64,000 nucleotides of DNA from Strigops habroptila (lineage: Eukaryota; Chordata; Aves; Psittaciformes; Psittacidae): the NCBI RefSeq assembly GCF_004027225.2, contig NC_044302.2, positions 75,579,253-75,643,252 of the forward strand. The letters are read 5' to 3'. Shown piece by piece: positions 24,826-39,500 of this stretch. Within the stretch, counting starts at the first letter, position 1, and every line of letters starts with the position of its first letter. Both the position numbers and the translations under genes were made by a program. The notes beneath the pieces are model-generated. The model was not told the origin of the DNA. It ran no database searches and saw only the letters and a program-made list of their open reading frames with translations.

Positions 24826-27800
24826 AGTCTGCATGCTTACAAAGAGAGCTGCATAAACAAGAAAAAGGGTATCTCAAGACACAAGGCGTTTACTAGATCA
24901 ATACAAGAAAGGAAGGTACTCATATTTAAATGATAAGACATAATAGGAGACAATATAGACAGAAAAAGCTTTTCCAAGAGAGTTTCAGGGGAAACAATCA
25001 TGTAGATAAAACAAATATTAGGGACATAATCTCACTCAACAGACAGTGAAGTGACAGGGCCAGAAGAGGAACAAAGGACCTGTGGAATGTAAGTTTTATA
25101 TCAACTCCTTCTGAATACGCGATAGCCAGGAGTCCTTTCCAAAGTAAGCAGTTCTTACACTAACACTGAAGGGGCAAGATACAGTAAAACAAAAATACAT
25201 GGTAATGGAAAGAGTACATAAAAAGAAGCATAGCTGAAAGTAATGACTGCTGAGCAGATAAGGCACTTGCAGGAAACATTTTAAAAAACCCAGTGGCAGT
25301 TTTACAATATTCAATAGATAAAAAATTGGAAAGTCCATCAGAGGTAAAAGGCGAGCAAAAATGGGCAACAAAACACCTTTCAAAAAAAACCACCGAACCT
25401 CCTTTTTTCTACCTTAGCTATTTCAAGGCACTTTGAAATCATAGACAAAGTGCTCTGCCCCAAGTAAAGAAGATCTTCAATGTGATTGTTACCAAATAGC
25501 AAGAGATGTTTAATAATTTGCTTCAGTAGGTTTGTGAACTGACTTTCGGGCAAATTTTGGAAGAATGAATACCATCAAATGAAACTTCCGATTCCATTCT
25601 GAATAGCCCAATTGCAATAACATTGACTCTGCATACAAGAAAACCCTCTTTCTAGTGCCCTTTTTTGCACTTGTACATTCATATTAAGAGATATGTCCTC
25701 CTCTCAGGGAAGCCAGATATCCACTAATATCAGCAAGAGAGACTTCTAGAGCACTTACATAGTCCAGGAGAGGGAATGAAGCCAGGTCTGGACACAATAT
25801 GGGTCACTAGAAGTCAGATGACAAGCAGAAAGCAGTCATGTGGGTTGTGGGGTGCTCTGCCCCAGGATTACCCGGTGAGCTGCAGCAATTAGAGTCCATT
25901 GTAGTTTCAGAAAATATCATCCCCTTAGCTCTGTGGTTTTGATTGACCCTTTCTCATTGTGTTAGCTGCTGACTACAGGTTTATGCATCTCCCTCAGGTT
26001 TTGTTCCCATCATGCACTAAGGAAATCTGCAGGGATGACTCCACCACATTCACCGCACAGCTCCCCCTGTTCATTCCCACTGTGAGCAAAGCCAGACAGC
26101 AGCCAAGAGCAACACATGCCTTGTATGATCACTCACTTCTGCATCCCTGGAGCTGTGAGAAGACAAGCCTTTTCAGCAGTTGGCAGGCTGGCTTCTGTGA
26201 AATGGAGATGATTTCTTGCTGCTTTCTACAAGTAAAAAGTTATCTAACTCTCCAAAATGATGTGCAAACGAATCTGAAGAGAACAAACAAGAAGTCCGTC
26301 AATCTGCAAGTTCCTCCAGAGAGCAGGTGTTTATTTTGAAGGTAGAGTGATCTCAGTTGCAATGAGGTAAATGCAGTCAAATGCCTCACAAGTTATCTCA
26401 ATGTGGGCAAACAGAGTATCTCAGTGATACTTCAAGAGGTTCAGTTCCTATGTTGAAAGTGTTTTACTTCTTAGTCTCTGTTTCTCCTTGGTGCTTATGG
26501 AAGGCAGAAAGATACTTGCCCAGGGTTTGGCCTGTAACTGACTGAAATATGGGCCCTGTATTAATTCCATTTCTAATAATCTAGCTGAAAAAAAGCTTGG
26601 GATGATGGATATGAGGACAGTGCTGGAGAAAGTCATATTACAACTTAAAGCATAACAGATTTCACTTGGTGCTATTCAGTGGGAAATTGAAATCAAATAC
26701 AGTAGCAGAGCAATCTGTCAAAGAAAACTTGTTCCACTGAGCAGCAGAAGCCACTTAAAAGTACATAACTCACCAGCATATGAAACAAATGACATTTTCA
26801 TTTCTTTCATTCCTCATGTCTTAAGGATATGGGATCTAATGCATAAGATTCATTATTATAAATCAGAGTAAGAGGCAATGCTATAGGTTACTCTGTCCAC
26901 TTAAGATTGTTCTGCAACTTTACCTTCTTCCCCAAGGCTTATCTCTCAGCCACATCTGTCTTAGTGAGAATGACATAATGGGAAATTGTTATAGATTTGA
27001 AGAATTTGTAGAAAAATGACTGAGTAAAGGATTAGTCATTGCGCATCCTTGTATTCCACCAATAAGGAAAAGGTACTATCTTCGTCACTAAAAGTAAACA
27101 TTCAGGGTGGCATATTAAACTATATCACATGATTTGGAAGAAAGGGCAGGCTGTGTAACATATTGACTTTTCACAAGAACAACAGAAAGATTTTGTCGTT
27201 CAGAGTCACTTCTGGTGACTGTACAGTTTGTCTTGCAGGAGAGCCTGTGAGTAAGTACCCTTGGTTGGAATTTCTCAGGTTTACCCATACAGAATAAAAT
27301 AGACAGTTCAGAAGTCCTCAGCAAGTAATTTCCTTTTCTCCTACCCCACATCACACCCTCTCTTCTGTTCCCACTTTCACTTGGAACCAATGTGACAAAT
27401 ATTATTTGTGAGACTTTTAACTTGGTGTAAAATTCCCAGCCATGTCATATTAAACCCCCAAAGCACCATACCCAAGCATCAGCTCTCTCGATCCTGTTTT
27501 AAACTCCCCCTGCTCTCTCTAGACCTGTAATGCTCTGACAAGTCACACGTACAGTCTGAACATGTATATCACACATAAGATCTCTCAAGCAATAACGTGC
27601 ATTTCTCATGGCTTTTCTTGTATTGCTGAGCCTGTGTTTTCCTCATGACACTTTGCCTGTCACTTAATGTTAAACCTGAATATCACATTTCTGGAGCGAG
27701 GGATAAATCTCCCTGGTAACAAAAGTATTTTATCAAGGCAAGAAACATATGCGGAAACATGTCAAGGATACCTTTGACTGTAACCTATCCCATTACAATT

Positions 27801-28885
27801 TGTAATTGTATTATTTGATATCAGAAAAAAAAATACACTTGGGAACTATAAATCAGTAACTGCAGGCCCATTAATATTGTGTTTCAAGGTGTCACTCTAA
27901 AGCCAGCTGAAAATCAAAGACATACTGATACATGCTTTTGCATGATAAGCAACACATCACTTTGTGGTTTTGCACTCCAAACCGTTTTTTTGCTTCTGAA
28001 TTTTAGTGCAAAAACTAATTGCTATTTAGGATGGAAAAAGGGACACTTTTTTTTGGTGTATCCTTCAGTTATATAAAATGTTGCACAAAAGTATTAATGA
28101 GGAAAATATACACTCAAAGATATCAGAAAAGTAACTCACCATAGTAAAAAAATATCACTATAATTACACATGAATTCTTCATTTCAAAATCTTTGGGGTT
28201 TTGCAATGACACCCAGTATATGTCACCAGGCCAATGAAATGTCTTCTTTGACCCCCTGGGGAAAGGACCAATCTCTGAGATGGGAAACAGTTTGGTGGAG
28301 CAGCACCAAGAGGTAGGTAGCAATACAAACAGGCTTGCCTCAGAGCTTGGAAGAGAAATCCAGATTTCCCAGTCCTAGCTTGTTCCCACTTATCAAAGAG
28401 ATATGCAGCTCATTTGCCCAGACTGAGAGATGTTGCTCTTAACATTTGCCTGTTATTAATAGGTACTATTTTCTTATCCAGGTAGATCACACTGCTGCAC
28501 TGCCTTTTATCAAAGGCACTAACAGTCTCTTTTGTTATGGTACCACCGCACCCAAGACCAATGAGGAAGAAACTTATCTGATGATGTGATGGGAAGAGAA
28601 AAGAGGGATATGGTGGAGACAGCACTGCCGCACACAGGTCCCTGCCACTAGAATAGGAAAGAAACTTTCTGACTCTAGCAGACAGCACGTGACAGCAGTG
28701 GTGGAACAAGACCAGAACTGAGCACAGCATGCAAATCCCATGTCCTGGGAAACCACATGCTTTTGGAAAATGTTTTCTTTCTAAATCAGAACAAATATTT
28801 GATGACAGGCTAGAGCTGCACATATACACTGCCAGTGACACTTTTCAGGGCACTCACCTACTGAGAAGCCCAGACTGCAGCTTTT
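24826..28885. other. Intergenic, nothing firm recognised
   Basis: AT-rich unique sequence. Open frames up to 143 codons (for example 28410-28841 minus, 25959-26339 plus) have no recognisable domain or codon signature. Confidence 0.5.
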
Positions 28886-28965
28886 GTTATACCTGATCTC
28901 CCGAGACTGGACTCGGGACCTGCAGGTGAAAGCCCTTACCACTGGACTGCTCTCTGGCTTGGATG
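28886..28965 (-). mobile_element. tRNA-like ancient sauropsid repeat fragment
   Basis: The minus strand reads GTCCAGTGGTAAGGGC, TTTCACCTGCAGG, then TCCCGAGTCC. These resemble box A and box B of tRNA-derived elements and a repeat I recall from turtle and crocodile genomes. The arms TCCCGAG (28899-28905) and CTCGGGA (28912-28918) form a 7-bp hairpin. It is too short and lacks a proper anticodon arm, so it is not a functional tRNA gene. Confidence 0.4.
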
Positions 28966-30382
28966 CACCCAGCTTCTCTCTATTTCTATTGCCTTTCAGT
29001 GGGAAGTACACAAAGAAGAATGACCATATACATCCTGAGTTCTTAAGCTCTTTACATGGGCATCTAATTCTTACCTGGCAGAAAATAGAATCTTTGGTCT
29101 GATCTAGTAGAGTCAGAAGTATGCACTCTACCGTTTCATCATCCTCTTCTTCTCTGTCACCCACTCCTCTAAGAGAAGTCTTTCCTAGCCATAGCTTCAA
29201 CAGGGCTGATAATTTTTTCAAGAAAGTTTCCTTTTCAACAGATCAACATTTTACATTGTTTCTCATGACAGGTAATTTTCCAACTCAGTCTTAGTAAGAA
29301 CTTTCTCTGAGATGGGCAGAAGTTTACCCTTACTCTTTGCTGGTCATGCAAATAAAGTCTCCTTGACTGTGTGTGCAAACCCTTGAAGTTAAAGCACTGG
29401 CTTTTTCCTATGTAGCAGCAGTCTGTCTCAGGCAGCAATGTTCCTGGCAACCCACCAAAGTCCATGGAAAGATTGCTATATGTTTCAGCAGCCTTTGGTT
29501 TAGACTCTGCATAACCAGCAGGCTGGGCCAGAACAAGATATACATACCTACATTAAAAATCATAGCATATTAAAATTCAAAACTCTCTTGAAGAGCTCCA
29601 GCTTATTTCAAGAGTATTCCTAAGAAGATCCAGCCCTTGATACAACATTGAAAACAAAATATATTTATTCCTTGAGGGAGCTAAATGTCATGCTGTGTGC
29701 ACCTATAAGGAGATGGTGGATAAAGGTGGCAAATGTCCTGTCATCCTCCCATCCTGGAGCTGGCCCTAGAACTGCAACCATAATTCTGGGCAGCACTGCC
29801 CACTCCAGCCTGTTTCAACATGTCTCCAGTTCAGAATGGGGAGGAAAGATACGGTCGAGCTGTCATTGCTGAGACTCCTCCAGGCTTTTAGTGCGATGGA
29901 CCATCACAAAAGGGCCATAGATGCTTTAGGATCACATGGCCCTGAAACTGTCCCTAGAAACTAACTGGGTTTCAGTGACCCAGATAGCCAAACCTGAAAA
30001 GAACAATTAATTACTTTCTCCTACATTCTCCAGCAGACCAGAACCCGGAACTACGACCCTAGAAAACTTAGTCTGCTTGAACATTGCAACTGGTGAGGCC
30101 CCTAATAACCACATCACGAAATTTTGCAGAATGTGCAATTGTAATTCTGACCCCAGGCTCCTAACAGTTCTAGTGAAGCTGACTGCCTTCTCCCTTACCA
30201 GCTGTCAGGAATGACTGCACTGTAACCACACTGAATGGACTTCATGTCAGAGCAGCATCAAGTGTTGAGTCCCACAAACCCATACAGCTGACCCATGCTC
30301 AGGGAATCCAGGCTCTTCTGCCACACTGAACATATTAGTTCTCCATAAACTGGACATTGACTGCATTCCAGTAGTGAGGCAG
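28966..30382. other. Intergenic, nothing firm recognised
   Basis: Unique sequence without recognisable gene or repeat. Confidence 0.5.
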
Positions 30383-30566
30383 AGGATTGTACAAAATAGG
30401 GCTAGAAGGGACTGCAAGGGTCACCTCATTTGCACTTGTGCCCCCAGGTAAACTCAGCTTTATCTAAACCATTCCTGACAGATGTTTGTCTAACCTGTTC
30501 TGTAAAACATCCGATCACAGACATCCTATGGCTTCCTTAGGTGGTAAAAATAACTTTTTCTGATTT
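30383..30566 (-). mobile_element. Ancient CR1 LINE 3' fragment
   Basis: The plus strand carries the reverse-complement CR1 3'-end pattern in its older form: AGGGCTAGAAGGGACTGCAAG, GGTCACCTCATTTGCA, then ACCATTCCTGACAGATGTTT and GTCTAACCTGTTCTGTAAAACATCC. It is much more diverged than the other CR1 copies here and resembles CR1 subfamilies that are abundant in turtles and crocodilians. Confidence 0.75.
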
Positions 30567-33500
30567 TCCAGAACTCAGCTCAACACATGTACCAACTTAC
30601 TTACAGTACAAAGATGAGGAGGATGCAAAACATGGAAAGGGGATTTAACTTCCCAATTTTAAGGAAAGCCCTCGTGAATACAAGGGCGACAGCACAATAT
30701 CTCACACACATTTATACTGGAAGAAAATAAGGGCCACCAGAGCAGCCAACAAAGGAGTGTAGGCCAGCAGCTGGTCTGCTTTGAAGTAGCAGCTTTAACT
30801 CTGGACTATGCTATTCCCTCTACAGCAATGCTGTTGCAGACACTGAGAAAGTGCTTGTGGTTCACCTGAGTGCGCACAAGTGCACAGGCCCCTCCGTGTT
30901 TTGCAGAGCAGTCTCCAGCTGCAGTTCCAGCAAGGCTCACAGCCCCAGTGCCTGGTAGGATTGGTCTTGAGGAAGGTCCCTGAGGTGACCCCAGGGTGAT
31001 GTTCCCTCACACTCTTGCTTGGGAAGTCACCAGGAGCAATTGGTGTAGATGGGTGCTGCCATTTCCAAGGGATCTTCCCTTCTCTGGAAGACAGGAGGGA
31101 GACCATTATTGCACAATGAGATACTGATTGCCATTACCAATGGTGGAGGAAGTAGGAAAAAAGTTATTCCTTGACATACTTGGCCAAAAAAGGATAATAT
31201 ATTTTTTTTATTCTGTCCACCAGTAGAGTGGCTGCACACTGGTGATGTTGAACACGATTAGAGTTTCACTCTCCAACCCTCAAAGTTAATATGTCTTGAA
31301 GATGATTTCAAAATGGCCCTGAAGCAATTTATAACATTTTTCTTTCTAAAGCCTGCAGAATAAAAATTAATACAACAGGAGAATAGTTGATTGATTTCTG
31401 TATAATTAGACAAGATTTTTTTAGAAATGAGGCAAAAGGTAGGATGACTGAAAAGCATGTAGTGGAGTTTATAATGGAGAACACAGCAGAGTGGGAGAGA
31501 AGCTCCTCTGTAATGGTGGATTGATTAGCTTCATCCAGGTAACACGCATGAGGAATCTGCATCACTGTTCTTCTCCCCATAAAGGCATGGTTAGGTGAGA
31601 TGTAGTTAGCCCGGGCAAAAATGTAATTTCTGAGCTATATGACTGCCCTAAATTCATCATGTAGCGCTAGCTGCACAGCACTTGTTGGCCCAAAGCTTCC
31701 CCGTCACACATGGCTGCGGGTTGCTTTTGCAGTATCAGTGACCTGAATATATGAGAGCAAAACTCTCAGAGAGAATTAGATTCAAGAGGCCTGAAGCTTC
31801 CCAGGAATCTGAAAGAGCTGGCATTTAGGTCTTCATGGCCCACTAGAGCCAGTTAAAAGGTCAGAAATAAAAGGTTACTGACCTGTGGATTTTCTTGAGA
31901 CTCAGAGGGCACCATGACTTCAGCCCTTGAGTTCTTCTCACAACACAGGGATCATAAAGGGGTTTGCAGGTCACTGACCCCACAGCATATGAAATCAGGA
32001 AAATAACTGGTAAATTTACTCTGCATTTTATTTGATTGCCATTGAATTTAAATAAATTACTAAGCAATTATAACAAGTCAGGAAAACTCATGAAGGGCAC
32101 AAGTAATTCTCACTTTAATAAATACTAAATGACATTCTGTGGCTTAAATTATATAGCCAGTCAAATGATGAGACCATAAGGTTCTATCTGACCTTACAGG
32201 CTATGAATATCTGTTGTTTTCATTTAGCAAAGCTAAGTCTCTCCGTGCTGATTCTAGTTTTCCCTGTATTCCTTAAACTGTATCTCACAAGACCTTCCTA
32301 ATAATTCTGCAGTTCCCCTTTCTTCAAACAAATACGGTCAATGCAACAAATCATATTATTATATATTACGCACAAGAGGGCTTGTTCTTGACATGTTGCC
32401 AAGAAAGCTTGAGAACACAAGTCTCTCTGTCACTTTGATCATGAAAGACAAGTGGCTCCAGTTATTTGAAACTCTATTTGACAGGATGGAAGTAAGATAG
32501 GAAGTGAAATGTTAAACTCCACCATAAAGATCAGTGCTTGAGAAACATATAAGCAAAACAGAACAGAAGTGGATTTTCAAAAGGCAATGCAGGACAATCA
32601 GGGAAAGATTCTGGTATACTTTTTATCAACTATCCATTTAAAAGCCTGGCTCTGGTGCAAGCGAGCTCTTGACTGTTGCTGTGCTCAGAGCACCCTCACT
32701 AATGCTAGAAAGCCACTCACTAGCAACAGCAGATTGCTGTGTTTAACAGTGCTAATCAGCATCAAAATGCTGCTGCAGCTTTATGAGCACCTTTTCACCC
32801 ACATTCTTCCCTCACAGTGACTAAATCCTTGAAGTCAGTAGAATTAGTCCTGATCCAGGCTGGTGGAAATGAGAGGAGAACCAGCGCTTTGTCCCTTCAA
32901 ATGATAATCTTTATAATAGTCTTTTCCTAACGGGAAAGCAAAACCCACTACCTGTAGAAATTACCCCAACTTTCAGCTGAACTTTGAACATTTTGCACAC
33001 AAAGGAAAGCCTTGGAGAAATGGCATCAGAAGTGGATGTTTATTTTAGCGCAGTTCTCCTGGCATTACTGAGCAACTTGAGTTTTGCTTCAGGCCAAAAG
33101 TGTATTACAGAGATGAAAGACTAATAGCTTATCTAGCCAGCCTGATGACTATTAGGATAGGGCTGAGCAAGAGTAAATTTTTTAAATGGAAATAGTTGCA
33201 ATTTTTTTAAAGTTTCAAAGAGCTGAGGAATTCTTTGTGTTTTATTCTGCATGGCGTTTATGCTTAAAGGCCATTAGCAGCCAATATACTAATGAGACAG
33301 CCAGCAGCAGGCATCATAGTGGCTGCTGTTTTTAAGATATTCTCAAAGTAAACTGGATTAATAGCCCTGGAAGCACTCATCTCCCTCTAGTCAAGAGAAG
33401 ATATATCTTAAGCAGTAACTGCTTTAGTTCCCACTGCTGTAGATCCTTTCACACAAGAGAGCAACACAACACAGCACAGCTGCCATAGCCATTAACACTT

Positions 33501-36500
33501 TCTGCAGTCTGGTTTCTACTCCAGTGGATATTGTGGAGAAGGACATGTAACATGTAACCACTGAATAGCAAGCTAGCAGTCATAATTTTTTCCCCACAGA
33601 AACTGCCCCTTCATGTGTGTTTTTATCCCACAATATCACTTGGCAAACACAAGCTGGTCCATCCGTTTCTTCATCAAAGGGCACTCAATTTTGAACTACC
33701 TCACCCTTACCATGGAGGAGGAGCAGGCGTGGGAACTTCCCAACCAGCAGATGTAGAGTAACCTGTTACCTCCAGTGGCTTCTTCACATACCCTCAGCTT
33801 GAGAACTCTCATGTAGTTCTGCAATACGGACATCAGCCCACTGAGAAATCCATTTTCAGCTCCCATATGAGAAACAACAGCCTTCAATTAATTCTGAATA
33901 GAGATCTATGAGCCCTGAGCCTAAGCCAACCTTCCTACGATTGTTTTATCTAAGAAAATCAGTTTCAGCTGCTAGCCTTTTTTCCTTCTCCAGTGAAAAC
34001 TCGATCATAACTCCTTTGAAACCAAAGTTCACATCAACATTTGTGATATGAAGCCTGGAATAACACATTAAAACATACAGATCTGTTGTAGAGATCTCTG
34101 AGATAAAATCAGTGACAGACACCATTGCAGAAATCCAGCTTGTAAACCAAATCAGAGGCTGATATATTCTCTGACCTGCATTCACTCTAGACGGTTCAGA
34201 GCAGATTTTGGAGAAGCGGGAAAACAGGACATCTCCATCATGTCCTGCTAAGGAGAATAAAAGAATCGGAAATGTGGCAGTAGGCCACAGAATGAGCATT
34301 TAAGAATCAATAGCCCTGGCCTAACGTCCATAAATCCTTCACAGCAGCATAACAGCTGAGCCATCAAAACGTATCTCTACTTGATCTTTCCTCTGTTTCC
34401 TTACACTCTGACATCTGACTACACTTGTTGTTTGTAGCACATGCTGGGCACCTTGCTCAAGGAGTAAGAATCCTCTTTTGGTCTGCATTAGAACATCTGC
34501 ATGCACCAGATCTCATTGTGTGGGGTCGGATATCCTGACATATGGAATTATGTTTCTTACCTTATTATATAATAAATACCGTATATATTATACAGAATTA
34601 TTAATTCTTACAACAATAAAAAATTACATTTTGCTTTTGTTGTATTCAATAATAGCTAGAGATATTGCAACCGTTAATCCTAGCATGATGTGAAGCCAGC
34701 AGGCCTGGATCTTTTCTGTTAGTGTTGTTCCCCACCTATTGAATGCCCCCCTCTATTCCCTTAATCTACAACAATGTCTGTTGATCCTCTCTTTTCCTTC
34801 CATAATTTGGCCATGACTAAGAGCCAAAAGCCTTCTCCTCCAAAGCTCATTATCTACTAGCTGTTTTCAAATTACATCCAAAAGCTGGCTTACATATACC
34901 CTGAAGCAACAGAAAGTGCAGGAGAGAGAGTGTTCCCCTGAAGAAAGGACCTCATCATGTTCTTCCACAGCTGTTTCGGTTAAACATTTTCCTCCTGCTT
35001 CCTTACCTCTTCTTGATTCTGTGCTTGTAGAGTTGGCAATATGGGTGCTGCTGCTGCTGCTGCAGTTATTGGGCTACCCCAGACACCAATGTTGCTCAAT
35101 AAGCCTTGAAACAAAGGGAAAGGTTCATCCTAGCACACTGTGGTAGTGACTGGAGCAATGGGGGTATTTTCACACAGATTAATCCAGCAGCACTAGTATA
35201 TAACTATTTAAACTGTTCTCTGAATTGCAGTAACTAGTCAAACCTGTTGTGAATCAGCTTCTAGCTTTGAGAGCAAGCAACTCCAGAGAAGCTCCTGCTG
35301 AAGGGGATCTGATGTTTCAAATGGAAGTATTTTACACTTTGGACTTTCTCCAGGCAACTGTAAATGATTTTTGGGACAGGGTGAAGTCCTACAGCTATCT
35401 CCCTAACTCAGTCATCATTCTTACTTTGAGCATTCAACACTTTTTTTTCCCACCTTAGGAAAACATATCATTGTAGGCAGAGTATTACCACCAGGTACTT
35501 TAACACAAGCTGTTAATGACTTGTGACTTCCTTATGCAGTCGGGCAGAGAAGACTTGTTTCACGCTAAGCAGGTAAGCAAAATTTAAACCACATGGTTCC
35601 AAAAAGGAGGGGCACTGAGACAAGCAGAATTAACATAATTTTGTATACATAAGCAGGGGGGCAAAGCACGGGAGAAAAATAGTAATACAAGCCTTCAATG
35701 CTTGCTTGGAAGACAAGTAGCTTGCTAACCATCTGGAGCCCTAGAAAAATGTTGTCAGTTAAGAAGTTCTTGGAACTACTCATAAACCTTGACCTAGAGC
35801 ATCCGTTTAATATAACAAGGTTCTTGGTCAACTTCTGGCTTGTAAAGACGCGCTATGAGGCATTGATCTCGTAAGAAGGACAAATCAGCAATGAGAAGAT
35901 TGCTTTAAATTTCAAGAGCCATCATGTGAATCCAATTTCACCTTTCCAGTTCAAACAACAGAACTACAGTGGTATTTGGATTTAAAGTTCTCCCTTTATG
36001 TAATAGAAGCTTCAGCTGGAGTGAAAAGATGATGCAAATAAAAGCTTTTCATAACACTTTACTAGCACCTCACTTCATTTGAACAGGGAGCAAACTGGTA
36101 TTTGCAATCAAACTTAAATCTGGCTCCAGTAATTAAAGAGATCTTCTAAATCTCCTCTTCAGTGGCAAGAGACTCTATTTACTAGTTAATTAAAGACTGT
36201 TTGTTAAGCCCTTTCAGAACAGACTTTAAAAAAAAAAAAAAAAAGAAAAAGAGTGAGAATGCAAGGCTGAAATCATTAGTTAGGCTCTACCCAAAGGCAG
36301 AGATGTATATTTATCCACTAGCTCATGTGTGCCTGTGTTCTGAAATATCTTGTTTCCTTCGATACAGCTGAGGGTAAGAGGGAAAGTGCATGTCTCTTAG
36401 CTTTGTGGGCACAACTGAGTTACCAATGCTGCAAGGGACCCACAGGTATCACAAGACATCTCCAGGTGTCTAGGGACATACTGTATAAGAAAGGTGGAAG

Positions 36501-39500
36501 GACAGTAAGGGACAGATCAGCACAGTTAAGTATTAGCACTATTTCATGACTGTCAGACCGATCAAGGGTAAAGTATGTGTGTGATATGTGGTCCAGAAGT
36601 CTGGATGCTGTTTAAGGCTCTGGAAGATCAGGGTTTTTTTCTGTACCATGACAGAAACTTCCTTTGTAATCCCTTGTTATCACAGCACAAACCAGCACAA
36701 ATTACAGTGTTACATGGTTATACTCCTGTGACTCCCTGTACTGAAGTGATTGCTCAGTAAAATTACCTCACATACACAAGACTCTCTGTCCCTCTTTGCC
36801 AATGCACAGCATGGAGCCACTCCTCATGTATCTATTATAAGAACAAATACAGTGGGAACCATCTGGTTTCTGGGATTCATTTCAGTGGACACAACATAAG
36901 TATATCAGCCAGAAGAACATGTTTGGGCTGTTCTTAGATCCTAACACTAAACTGCAAAATCAGACTCTCCAAAGCCAAGATCTTAAAATATTTTGCTAAT
37001 GCATCTCATCAGTTAAAGGTTTTAAGTTCTTGCAAATCCAGTGCTGGATTGTTTGCTGGGTGTTGTTCAGTCAGACAGAAGTGAGTCCTCTTCCTGCCCC
37101 AAGCCAACAAGCAGTACTGTGTGCAGGTTAGTACAGTACAAGCATAAGCTACTACTGCTTCAGCTAATATACTGTGACCCCTCTACGAGGCTTAATTCCT
37201 CAGTTTAGAATAATACTACCTACTCCCATACAACTTTCCGTCAGTCCAGGCCGTAAACAGAAAAAGTAGCTGTCTAGCCACAGTCTATGGTAGGGACTCG
37301 CCAATTATCTCCAGTTTATTGTTCAAAAAATCTCCAGCAGCCTCCCTCGTAAATGTAGAACTCTGTTTGCCATAGTTTACTGCATAATATAATATTTATT
37401 TTGATAATACCTCACAGACAGGATTAGAAAGATTTATTAAATTCCAATGCAGTCTTATGCATTGTTCCGTCCTATGCAGCTTCTTACACCATCTTTAACA
37501 GTGTAAGACTGAGTGAATTCAAGCGGTGTTGCAAAGGAGAGCTGAGCGTGAAGGCAAGGGGTGCCCTGTACGTGTACACCTGAATTTATGCATGCACACA
37601 GGCTGCTACACTTCAATTTAGAGAAGTCGAGGAAACATGAGCATAAAGACAATTTAGTAGGTCTTTGATTCAAACGAAGTTAATTTCACAGTTTTCTAAA
37701 AACCCTGTTCTTACCTATTCCCCCACACACCCCAGTTTTCCCTTCCCACAAAAGTCTCATCTCCTGCCCAGACAGTCCTAATCTTGTGTGGAAATGATGG
37801 GGACATAATGCAGGCTCCAGACTGGAACCTGCAGCTCTCAATGACCATGCACATCAAAGTCATAGACCACACTGCAGCTTTATGAAAACAGCCTTCAATC
37901 ACTGTAATGGCTTAGCAGATAGGCATGAAAATATCTGATACAACAGCATCTTAACTGCTATCATTGTGTACCTGAAGTGGTTGCCTTTTCTTCATATGCT
38001 TAAATTTTGCTGAGAATTTTGGAATACAGGCTGTATAAAATGTCTCCAGAGATAGGGGCATTTGTATAGTGGTGCTACCTATGCTGGCCGCACTCACAGT
38101 CCTGAATTCAGCCCAAAACTACACTCCTGGTCTTCAGAGGGCCTTCTGCCTTATTCCTGGCTTTTGCCATCTCATAGTCATTTGCTTTTCCAGCAGTCAT
38201 AGTCACCCATCTCCACTGGTTTGAACATCTCTCTCTGTATAGTCATGGCTGTTAGGAAGTTTCTTTCTGTACCAGTCAGGTTAACTTTTAGAAATCTCTA
38301 CCTCAACCTCCTCAGCCCTCCCCACATATCTCCTTTCAGTCATTCAGCTTATTTAATCCTCCCTTTGGACTCCTTTCTCATCCATAGCAGGGAAGTGTGA
38401 CAGACAAGTAAATCTTCAGCTGTCATCACTTCTCTCCTGGCAAGAAGAAGGACTAACAACCTGGCCTTTTCCCACGGCTGAGCAAACTAGAACCCATGGG
38501 CTACACGTTTGCCAGTAAATTAAAGCACTAATCGGTTGTGCTTAACTGTTACAACAGGTCTAGACATACTATCTGTCAGGGCAAATTCACATTCTCCTAA
38601 ATATTACTTATCTATATCTATTATTGATTGATTAGCAGGTTCTGTTCTTGTAACAGGATGTTTTACCTCTTCATTGCATACTTCCAACCAGAATGACCTG
38701 TCTCAATTCACTGATCAAAAACTGATTAGAACCTGCAAAAGGGCAAACCCTGCTGCATTTAAAGTCAGCAAAGTACAGTGCCATGCAGCTTGCTCTGTTT
38801 GTGTAAGTCACTCCAATACCCAGCATCAATCAAGAGGTAAAAGTTGCTGACAAAGGTCACCTTTCACGAGTGTTTCCTCATCCCGCCGCTTTGTCAGCCC
38901 TTTCTTTCTCCTCTGGGAAACAAATAGCATTTTTGCTTTGCACCCACCTAAATTGACCCAAAAAGTATGTTTCCCAACAATGCCTAATAAAGTCCCACCT
39001 TCCCTTTGGAGCGCATTGCAGTTCCCCATCACCTTTTGGTGGCTAAAACAGTCATAAAGTTATGAAACTTCATCCTTTCATTATTCACACAGCAGAGCAT
39101 ACAGAAGTTGTCACCCCTCTGCACAACCCCGTGGTGTCCCACAGTGGCAGTCATATACAGCCCAAGCTCCTCCTTGCTGACAGTAGGTACAGTCAAGCAG
39201 TACTAACCACTATTCAACAACCACTATTCAACAGTCCATCATGACCTGGACACAAAACACAAGCGCATTCAAAGCATGTAAGCATGTCTTCAGCATGCAG
39301 AAACAACAGGCATGAGGCATCAAGTAAAGAAAAATTCCCTGTGCTGAAAAAATGGGGGATATTTGTGAAGGCTACTCCAGAAAATTGCCTCTAAAATGTA
39401 AAGAGGTCCAAAGAAAAGGAAAAGGCTTCTTTACGCTTTTGTTTGCTTATGTATCAGTGTGAACTTTCAAGTTAGCTTTACATCGAACTAGTTGTATATC

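Noticed and set aside
28886..28965. Functional tRNA gene
   Set aside because: The box A to box B spacing is too short, and there is no acceptor stem or anticodon arm.
28781..29221. 146-codon minus-strand frame
   Set aside because: Low-complexity composition, no recognisable family, and it overlaps the tRNA-like repeat; it looks like a chance open frame.
38159..38330. Possible old CR1 copy (TTAGGAAGTTTCTTTCTGT block)
   Set aside because: Only one short block resembles CR1, and the flanking conserved CR1 segments are missing.
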